Shown here piece after piece: positions 55,938-64,000 of a DNA stretch of 64,000 bases. The stretch covers positions 20,578,547-20,642,546 of the forward strand of contig NC_049987.1 in NCBI RefSeq assembly GCF_000003815.2, given 5' to 3'. The notes beneath the pieces are model-generated. The model was not told the DNA's origin. It ran no database searches and saw only the letters and a list, made by a program, of their open reading frames with translations. How positions within the stretch are numbered: position 1 is the stretch's first letter; each line of letters starts with the position of its first letter. This DNA comes from Branchiostoma floridae (lineage: Eukaryota > Chordata > Leptocardii > Amphioxiformes > Branchiostomatidae). The translations under genes were made by a program, and so were the position numbers.

Positions 55938-57512
55938 CTAGTCCTCTACCCAGCCCTCACTGGCCCACTCGGGAGGTGGTGTCTCATAGCTCCACCCCTC
56001 CCCCTCGTAGCTCAGAGCATGCAGGTACATCACCAACTCTTTAGGAGTCGGGTCGCGACGGCTGACACGACACTCATCACAGATGGGGTCAACTGTAGCC
56101 CCCTGACCCTTCACCTTCGACCCCTCGTCACTGTCTTTAGGGTCAAGGTCAGTACTTTGTTCTGAGGGAGCATGCTCTGTTTCGGATGAAACAGTCCGTG
56201 CACTATGATCACCTGGACTTGGTGATGAATCACCACCTTTACCTTGTCTCTCAGTCTCCTCAGTGACTAGCTTCCCGAGGACATCATTCATACTTGTGCT
56301 GTCTATGCCGCCTTTCCCTCTGTTTGCTCCCCATGCGGTACTGTTGTACAGAGGGTCGTTGACAATAGGATGGCCAAGGTACTGGAGGTGAACGCGAATC
56401 TGGTGCATGCGTCCCGTCTCCGGGAAACATCGCACCACACTCGACTTCCCGTCGAAGCTAACTCTCTCGAACGTCGTCTTCGCGGGCTTTCCTTCTGGAC
56501 ACACGCGGCACACGCCCAGCTTGTGCTTCACCGCGAAGATCGGTTTGTCGCATTCCGCCTTCTCCGGAAACTCCCCCTCTACCCTCGCAAGATAAACCTT
56601 CTTCACCTCCCTGCCTTTTATCTGTGCGTCCAGTCTGTGCTTCGTCTCCAAATTCTTGGCAAAGATGAGGATCCCGGAGGTCAGGCGGTCCAGGCGATGA
56701 ATCGGGTGCAAGTTCTGGAAGCCGTGCTCCTTTCCGAGGACGAAGATGACGGAATTGTGACGGTAGCCGCCGCACGGATGGACGGGCATGGACGCAGGCT
56801 TGTTGATCACCACCAGGTCGTCCGTTTCCTCCACGATCTGGACCGGGTCTGCGACCACCGGGGGCTCATGGCGATGAACGGTGTTCTGCATGAAGTCGTT
56901 GTCTTTTAGGACAGTGTCAAGCTTGACGCACTCGCCGTTCAACAGCAGTCTTCCCAGCTTGATTGCCTTTTCATAGTGCTCCGGTGGGTGGGCTCGGAAC
57001 TCGCTGCTGAAGATGTCCATGACTGTCCGGCCGAGCCAACGCCCCTTGGCGAAAGCCTCGAATGTGAAGAAATAGGGCTGCACTTTCCGGAGTCCGTTTT
57101 CAATGTAACTGCTGGTCTCGTTGAACATGACCTGGTCGAACCCAACCGTCTTCCTGGTGGGCTCGAAGACCTTGTGTTTGTAGTTGTGGCGACTTTTGTC
57201 CTTGGAAGAGTCCACTTTGGCACGTTTAGAGGGGCCAGCTTGTCCTGTGTAGTTTGAAGGCTGGCGTTTTGCTTTTGTGCTTTCCTCTTTATCATGTGAT
57301 TCCGCCATGGTTACTGCGGTACAAAACGAACTGTTGCAGCGTTGGGTTAACTTCCTTCGAGGTGTGAAAGTCGTTTCAACACGTTCACGTGGGCACAGAG
57401 CAAAGTGACCGATGCCAACGTTACTCGTCGAAAGTGTCCGGCAAAATCTGGCGAGATATCTACGAGAAACGACGTTCCAGAGAGGAAATAAACACAAATA
57501 GATCCTACCCAT
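55938..57512 (-). CDS. RPUSD2: RPUSD2: RNA pseudouridine synthase, RluA family, 524 aa
   Basis: A single open frame without introns. RPUSD2 converts uridines to pseudouridine in RNA. After a variable basic N-terminus, an S4-like region (GRWLGRTVMDIF, AIKLGRLLLNGE) is followed by the conserved block VLKDNDFMQNTVHRHEPPV, typical of RPUSD2. The catalytic motif HRLDRLTSG has Asp275. VHPCGGYRHN and TGRMHQIRVHLQ complete the core. The C-terminus has the RPUSD2 hallmark DPICDECRVSRRDPTPKELV and ends near WASEGWVED. The length fits (human about 545). Residues 1-67 are Arg-rich with few acids (RRYLARFCRTLSTS), like a mitochondrial presequence. Met69 (MAESHDKEE) could start a shorter nuclear or cytosolic form. 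A long acidic linker (about 420-485) is family-variable. Confidence 0.95.
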   Translation of the reverse strand: MGRIYLCLFPLWNVVSRRYLARFCRTLSTSNVGIGHFALCPRERVETTFTPRRKLTQRCNSSFCTAVTMAESHDKEESTKAKRQPSNYTGQAGPSKRAKVDSSKDKSRHNYKHKVFEPTRKTVGFDQVMFNETSSYIENGLRKVQPYFFTFEAFAKGRWLGRTVMDIFSSEFRAHPPEHYEKAIKLGRLLLNGECVKLDTVLKDNDFMQNTVHRHEPPVVADPVQIVEETDDLVVINKPASMPVHPCGGYRHNSVIFVLGKEHGFQNLHPIHRLDRLTSGILIFAKNLETKHRLDAQIKGREVKKVYLARVEGEFPEKAECDKPIFAVKHKLGVCRVCPEGKPAKTTFERVSFDGKSSVVRCFPETGRMHQIRVHLQYLGHPIVNDPLYNSTAWGANRGKGGIDSTSMNDVLGKLVTEETERQGKGGDSSPSPGDHSARTVSSETEHAPSEQSTDLDPKDSDEGSKVKGQGATVDPICDECRVSRRDPTPKELVMYLHALSYEGEGWSYETPPPEWASEGWVED

Positions 57513-57839
57513 AGAAACTCAACTTCCTTTTACCTTGTTTATAGTCTCCTGAAGCTAAAATTTAAAAGATTTGAACAGAAAAATCTGCACCTTACAATTT
57601 TCCTCCCAGTGCCGCCATTTTGATGTGCTCGTCTTATGATGACGTCATCTTGATAGAGCAAAAACGCTAAAATGAGTTTTAGAAAACAGTTTTGTCAATA
57701 TCATTTGGTAGCTTTGATGCCTAAAAGAACGCTGAATTGCAAATCTATAATAAACAACCCATTACAGCCTTTTTGGGTCAAATGTTGGTTAGATTTTCAC
57801 GTACACATAAACTGATGACATCACCACACGCGTGTAATC
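57513..57839. promoter_or_regulatory. Bidirectional promoter of RPUSD2 and POLR2F
   Basis: Only 327 bp separate the divergent start codons (ATG 57512 minus, ATG 57840 plus). Both 5' UTRs and promoters must share it. It contains gatgacgtcat (CRE-like, about 57639) and tgatgacatca (about 57812), and gccgccattttgatg (about 57611), which resembles a YY1 site. No TATA box is placed convincingly. Confidence 0.8.
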
Positions 57840-58685
57840 ATGGCGGACGATTTCGACGACGGAGACCAGTAAGTACAAACTTGTTATATGTTTTTCCCGA
57901 CTTGGTTTGAGGTTTGTGGGCTAGAACTTTCTTGCTCTGTGTCTCAGTCGCCGTAGATACCAGAGAGATAAAAAAGAACCCTGTCAAGAGGAGATATTTG
58001 TAACATTTCGTGTTGAGCTTGTTGGTCTTTGTGCACATGTGTGTACGTGGGGAGGGGGGCAAGTGTATCTGTACGAAGATTCGGAACTAGCAGCCAATTT
58101 TCAAACAGTTACCGCTCATCTGTGTATATACAAAATTAAGAGGAACTGAGGTTTAAATGTCTAGAATTTAATTTTATCCACATTCCTTACATAATGCCTT
58201 AAATTAAATGATGATGATAAATAATCAATGACAACACACAGACACACACACATACAACACTACTAGAATACTAGTATATTATAGGGATATGTCAATATAC
58301 AGGGATGTAAGATATGATTTTACCCCTAATAATCTCTTAATGATAATCAATATGTACTACATCAACACAGATGAGCTTTCATGCCAATAATCTCTTGTTT
58401 TCCATGAAGGTTTGATGATGTTGGAGATGACTTGGATGATGAGGAGCCACTAGATGAGCTGGATAATGTGGAGGTAACGTTACTGTGTTGTTCTCACTTT
58501 CTGTCTATCATTCTAATGGCAGAGTATTCGGCTCAGAACCAAGTGGACCCATGTCCTCTTATTTTTAATTGAAGCAATAAAAAGTTCAGGTTGTATTATC
58601 TATTCTATAGTGAGGCAAAATGTATGATTTTCTGCTTCATTGCAGCAAGAAGGGGATGAGAACATCGATGTACTACCAGCAGGAG
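57840..58685 (+). CDS. POLR2F: POLR2F (RPB6/RPABC2), first three exons; rest beyond the window
   Basis: Exons 57840-57868, 58410-58473, 58646-58685 join in phase to MADDFDDGDQFDDVGDDLDD, EEPLDELDNVE, QEGDENIDVLPAGG-like. This is the acidic N-terminal tail of the shared subunit of RNA polymerases I, II and III, close to the human form ([30 protein letters not shown]). The conserved C-terminal domain (RITTPYMTKYERARVLG in human) is not found before 64000, so intron 3 exceeds 5.3 kb and includes the large inverted repeat. Exon 3 ends in phase 1 at a GTGAGT donor. Confidence 0.92.
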
Positions 58686-58859
58686 GTGAGTTTCTAACTA
58701 CAGGATACAGAAAACCTTTGCCTTTCTTTCATAATTGCTGTAAGTGTACAGTAGTGATTAAGACAAAAGGTATATATCTGTGTACCTTTCATCATAGTTT
58801 AGTTTCCAAAGGAGTGCTAAAACTTTAAGTAAAAGTCGTAAGGTTACCATTTTACGTCC

Positions 58860-59243
58860 AGGACCAACTAACGGTCAGTTAGTGACATGACTGCATTTCA
58901 AGGTGCACCATGCAAAAATTAATCAATGATGATAAAGCTATAACTGTGTTATTCACATTGAAAACCATTGCAATGAATATTGCACAATCTTCATGGAAGA
59001 TCATGGGCCCATGGTGCCTGGGTCCACTTTACGTCACGTTCTACTGAGGCAAATTTGGCGGTCCAACCTCATTCATCACTACGGCGCTACTGAAGGCGAT
59101 GGTGGGGTAGACACAAAAAATTTACCGTGGTTTGTTTGTTTACCACTTCTGTAATATTTTGCAGCAAGTGTTTGAATATGTGTGCTAATAGGCAGATCAC
59201 TACAGGGAGAAAGACTCAAGTGACCGTTAATTGGTCACCCTAG
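58860..59243. mobile_element. Possible small inverted-repeat element in POLR2F intron 3
   Basis: gaccaactaacggtcag (about 58863) and tgaccgttaattggtc (about 59221) are inverse with one or two changes. A similar string gaccattaactggtaacc stands at the right edge of the window (63979-63998). Confidence 0.4.
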
Positions 59244-59319
59244 AACAATTCTTCACTGCCAACTACTCCATTATTACATGATGCTGGTGCCACGGCTGTT
59301 TCAAAGGCCCTGAATTCGA

Positions 59320-60873
59320 TCACTTAGTTCGAACGTGGGTTCTACGAGGCATAGAACACGATCCCCCGCCCGCCGCCGATCCACGTGAGCCGGCTGATTG
59401 CGCAATAGTGCACGCTGACTTTGACTCCCGTGCAGGCATGCATATCCGGGTCACAGGCGCTTCATATTTCAGAGGCAACATGGCCACGGTAGAAGGAACA
59501 CGTGAACGTAAAAAAACACCCGAAAATGCGCATTTTCTTGGTCAGAGCCGCATTTTCCCCCGTAGAAGAGTGGATAAGTGCCTTCGTCATTGAACATCCG
59601 ACTTAGGTAAGTTAATTCGATCGTTTAAAGACTTTATACAGTTTGTTGTGTGTCCAAATGCAATGCAACAGCTAGACGGAATGTTGTCGAGTGCTTGTAT
59701 AATTTCGGAATTTTTCGCACGGTTTTTTTTATTTCTCAGTGGAGGAATACAACGAGATGATGTTTTTCAGAGCGATGACGTCATTACTGCGAAACAAATA
59801 CCTGCTGTCTGATATTGTCTCATTTGTTGTAGTAACAAAAGTAGAGCATTTTATAATAGAATATATATATATTTGAAGTGTGCTTCTTTCACAAACATTA
59901 GCCAAGTCAATTGCAATCAAATGAGTCTCCAAATTGAATTTTGAAAGTAGACAGTAACACATCCATAGTTCATGCAGTGCATGGAGGGGAAGTTGCATAC
60001 ATATAATACATGGGACACTATTTTATACAAAACTTCTATACTTCTAATTTTTATGAAAATGTTTGAAATCAGTGCACAGACAGTACTTTGGACTTAAAGC
60101 TGTAATATTTTTCTTACTGTAAGTAAGTGTAAGTTTTATTACTGGTACGATTTTAAAAGCTTATGTAAAAAGGTACTAGTACTTGCAGACATTGGATATA
60201 AAATCAAAGGTGGTCCGGTTACAATCAATTGGTCTGGTATACTACTGACAAAGAATTGCTCTTCAGATTTCCACTTTGTCAACAACTATGTCATCAGGAA
60301 AAAATTATGTAATCCACTATCCCTACCATTGTACCTTGAAGCCATGTTTACCATGTGTTATCTATGTTTAAGGCTTGACAAGTGCTGGGAGAAAATGAAG
60401 TACCAGGAATGAGAAGAGGATGACAACTCACACAAGTCCTTATTCAAGGTAGCCCCAAGATATGTGTGCATATGTATAAATCATTTGTATTTATAATAAC
60501 CTGCATCTACATGTAGAGACAACTATATTCTGGACATTCTGAGAACTTGTGACAGGTTGCAGGGAATGTTTAATTGTCAGTGTAAATAATAAAGGTCTTA
60601 GGAAGTGTGAATAATGAAGACCAACTTGACCAGAACAAAAAATTATAAGCACAGTTGTATATTCCTCAGCTCAGTGAAGTCATATACCACATTAGGTGTG
60701 AACATTTTACAACCTTGTTGACTTTTAATGCAGAAGTTATACTATGCAAGAATGCATTCTGCAAGTAGTTCTTTCATGTGGGCTGCATGTATTTTCACTT
60801 CCCATTTACCCAATGTTTGCCTCAGTTTCACAATCTATTTTGTATCTCTACTACAGGCCACACTATGCTGACA
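59320..60873 (+). repeat. Left arm of the 1554-bp inverted repeat
   Basis: Reverse complement of 62274-63827, with the same length and very few differences (three in the first 430 bp by eye). The outer 300 bp are CpG-rich and hold a short open frame (MATVEGTRERKKTPENAHFL, ending near 59593) followed by a splice-donor-like tag-gtaagt at about 59605. It could be a promoter with a first exon pointing inward. The remainder is AT-rich without a convincing gene. Confidence 0.95.
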
Positions 60874-62273
60874 ACAAATTGCATGCTGCATCCTTTATTC
60901 AAAACAAGTCTTTACAAGGATCATGAACTAATTTATACAATGCAACAAGATAAGTGAGTTAAAAAGGTTACTTCACGGAAGCAAAATTCCTCTTTTAATC
61001 TGTCAACAGACTGAACATTTGTCATATCATGATGCTAGGAGGCAGTGATATGTGGAATAACTGTCACCAATCTTAGTCTGTATTTAACATAAATGCACAC
61101 AAACCATGCAAGGTGACAAGTTCATTTACTAGGGGAAACTGAACTGCAGCTAGCAGTGGTGATGTAAAAATCTAGCTAGTGAGTCAACTCTGGGACATCA
61201 CAGAACCTGGCATGGACATTGAGGAAGTTGGAGTTGGACACTATCCACATTCTGACAGGACTCTCTTAGTAGCCACCATGGACAGCAGTATGACCTGTAG
61301 CCAAGCAAGAACATGGGGAAGATTTGTGTTAAATGCTGCAATATGCTACATGTCTGAATAAAGATATCTGTAGATAAAGTATGTTTCATTCCATACCACT
61401 AATTTAGACAAATCTCATTTTCTACGGCTACCTAGTATTAATCTGATCAGGTTTAGGATGCAAACAATGTTGTCATTCATATGCATAAATGTCTTATGAT
61501 GCATCCTTGTCTCTCTGACCTGTAAAAGGTATGAGTAAGGAGATATTACATGTAGCAGTACAACTATAAGGAAAGGTAGAAGGTAAGGGCAAAAGCACCA
61601 ACATAGTGTTTCTGAAATGAAATTATAGCTTATCTGCATACTATATCAAATTAAGGGACTAAAACAACAGGGCTGGGGAAAAGGATATGCACAAAAAGTT
61701 GCATGGTATGTTTCACCCTACATGGGTGGCTTCAGATTGAGAGTATTGCTGATAACAAATCAGAATCAACATGTCAGAAAGGAAAGTAAGTTAATTTAGC
61801 TTTATGCAAAAAAGAGCAAGCTAGGATGAGAAATAAAGAATGCAAATCTCCATCATATTGTTTGATTCTGTTGGTAGGCATCTTCCATTGTATCAAGGGA
61901 AGATTCATATAAATGAAGTTTGGGTAATAAATGAATGAGAGTCATTCCAATTCCACTATGACAATGTATCACTCATCTTAAACTAAGGATTCTAATGAGA
62001 ACTTGACTGCAGCCATCAAAACCCTCAGTCTGTGCTGAGGTTGCAGTGTTGCAAAGGTCAAAATGGAGATCAGCCACATTTGTGTATTGTATATCCAATG
62101 TTTAATTGAAGGTGGAACTCTCTCTGGATAGACAATTATCATTACATACCTACACGACATATTGATAGCTATAAGAAATTAATATTCTCACCTGGATCTA
62201 AAGTATTCCTAATTTCATGTTCCCCAGATAACAGTGAACCTCAGCTTTTCATGGCTGGAGACTGGGCTATGCT
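60874..62273. other. Spacer of the large inverted repeat
   Basis: 1400 bp of unique AT-rich sequence. Only short open frames occur, for instance 60 codons at 61179-61361 (GMDIEEVGVGHYPHSDRTLL), with no family I recognise. Its right border carries the perfect palindrome ctatgctg-t-cagcatag (62268-62284). Confidence 0.7.
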
Positions 62274-63827
62274 GTCAGCATAGTCTGGCCTGTAGTAGAG
62301 ATACAAAATAGATTGTGAAACTGAGGCAAACATTGGGTAAATGGGAAGTGAAAATACATGCAGCCCACATGAAAGAACTACTTGCAGAATGCATTCTTGC
62401 ATAGTATAACTTCTGCATTAAAAGTCAACAAGGTTGTAAAAATGTTCACACCTAATGTGGTATATGACTTCACTGAGCTGAGGAATATACAACTGTGCTT
62501 ATAATTTTTTGTTCTGGTCAAGTTGGTCTTCATTATTCACACTTCCTAAGACCTTTATTATTTACACTGACAATTAAACATTCCCTGCAACCTGTCACAA
62601 GTTCTCAGAATGTCCAGAATATAGTTGTCTCTACATGTAGATGCAGGGTATTATAGATACAAATGATTTATACATATGCACACATACCTTGGGGCTACCT
62701 TGAATAAGGACTTGTGTGAGTTGTCATCCTCTTCTCATTCCTGGTACTTCATTTTCTCCCAGCACTTGTCAAGCCTTAAACATAGATAACACATGGTAAA
62801 CATGGCTTCAAGGTACAATGGTAGGGATAGTGGATTACATAATTTTTTCCTGATGACATAGTTGTTGACAAAGTGGAAATCTGAAGAGCAATTCTTTGTC
62901 AGTAGTATACCAGACCAATTGATTGTAACCGGACCACCTTTGATTTTATATCCAATGTCTGCAAGTACTAGTACCTTTTTACATAAGCTTTTAAAATCGT
63001 ACCAGTAATAAAACTTACACTTACTTACAGTAAGAAAAATATTACAGCTTTAAGTCCAAAGTACTGTCTGTGCACTGATTTCAAACATTTTCATAAAAAT
63101 TAGAAGTATAGAAGTTTTGTATAAAATAGTGTCCCATGTATTATATGTATGCAACTTCCCCTCCATGCACTGCATGAACTATGGATGTGTTACTGTCTAC
63201 TTTCAAAATTCAATTTGGAGACTCATTTGATTGCAATTGACTTGGCTAATGTTTGTGAAAGAAGCACACTTCAAATATATATATATTCTATTATAAAATG
63301 CTCTACTTTTGTTACTACAACAAACGAGACAATATCAGACAGCAGGTATTTGTTTCGCAGTAATGACGTCATCGCTCTGAAAAACATCATCTCGTTGTAT
63401 TCCTCCACTGAGAAATAAAAAAAACCGTGCGAAAAATTCCGAAATTATACAAGCACTCGACAACATTCCGTCTAGCTGTTGCATTGCATTTGGACACACA
63501 AAAAACTGTATAAAGTCTTTAAACGATCGAATTAACTTACCTAAGTCGGATGTTCAATGACGAAGGCACTTATCCACTCTTCTACGGGGAAAAATGCGGC
63601 TCTGACCAAGAAAATGCGCATTTTCGGGTGTTTTTTTACGTTCACGTGTTCCTTCTACCGTGGCCATGTTGCCTCTGAAATATGAAGCGCCTGTGACCCG
63701 GATATGCATGCCTGCACGGGGGTCAAAGTCAGCGTGCACTATTGCGCAATCAGCCGGCTCACGTGGATCGGCGGCGGGCGGGGGATCGTGTTCTATGCCT
63801 CGTAGAACCCACGTTCGAACTAAGTGA
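62274..63827 (-). repeat. Right arm of the 1554-bp inverted repeat
   Basis: Mirror of the left arm, including the same 89-codon frame (63149-63418 here, 59729-59998 there) and the same CpG-rich end (63554-63820). Beyond 63827 the similarity breaks; only ccacggctgtt is shared a little further out on both sides. The last 170 bp of the window are unique. Confidence 0.95.
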
Positions 63828-64000
63828 CTACACTGTAACAGCCGTGGTGCGCAACCAAAGATGGAGGGAAGAAATGAATTACCATGCACTTTTTTAACAG
63901 ACAAACTACTGTTTCTTCAAATGGGTTAAATATCTAATTCTGCCCAAGCATTTCAGAACAATAATCATTTTCCATAATTCGACCATTAACTGGTAACCTT

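Noticed and set aside
56370-56909. 179-codon plus-strand frame
   Set aside because: Shadow of the RPUSD2 coding sequence, which is strongly supported on the other strand.
59320-63827. Inverted arms as the ends of a virus-like element such as a Polinton
   Set aside because: The 1400-bp spacer is far too short and holds no polymerase, integrase or capsid-like frame.

Overview
The window looks like chordate genomic DNA, most likely from a cephalochordate (amphioxus). The support is intron-rich genes with GT-AG junctions, a tandem family of secreted fibrinogen-domain (FReD) lectin-like genes, very dense miniature transposons (MITEs) in introns and spacers, and animal RPUSD2 and POLR2F genes. The species is not determinable by eye. 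All gene models were spliced by hand from splice signals and phase. Each complete model sums to a whole number of codons, but none was checked against transcripts or databases.

Layout. 1-1320: a 71-bp palindromic satellite that abuts a truncated FReD gene (A). 3628-15403: three intact minus-strand FReD genes (B, C, D). A, B, C and D repeat about every 4.2-4.4 kb, counted from start codon to start codon. 16586-21657: a minus-strand multi-pass membrane protein of an uncharacterised animal family, with two arrays of tandemly copied exon ends. 21658-25951: decayed FReD relics, then an intact plus-strand FReD gene (E). 26508-38327: an 18-exon minus-strand acyl-CoA synthetase, ACSF2-like, whose introns hold two adjacent Helitron-like elements and several MITEs. 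38328-41476: MITE-rich spacer. 41477-46036: an unrecognised single-pass membrane and coiled-coil protein. 50378-55085: a six-exon DUF1349 protein, otherwise known to me mainly from bacteria and fungi. 55938-57512: intronless RPUSD2 (minus), sharing a 327-bp divergent promoter with POLR2F (plus, from 57840). The remaining POLR2F exons lie beyond the window, because its third intron holds two nearly identical 1554-bp inverted arms around a 1.4-kb spacer.

The FReD cluster is the most striking system. Each intact protein has a signal peptide, a Gln-rich coiled coil encoded by a single exon that is itself a 42-bp (two-heptad) minisatellite, and a C-terminal FReD split over four exons. The NQQQ-type repeat count differs between paralogues (about 3, 10, 4 and 8 in B, C, D and E). 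The usual FReD calcium loop and a cysteine next to the FReD also vary. This is the expected look of secreted, oligomerising recognition lectins under diversification. Function is inferred from the family only.

The other genes are unrelated housekeeping or metabolic genes, and nothing suggests that they work together with the lectin cluster.
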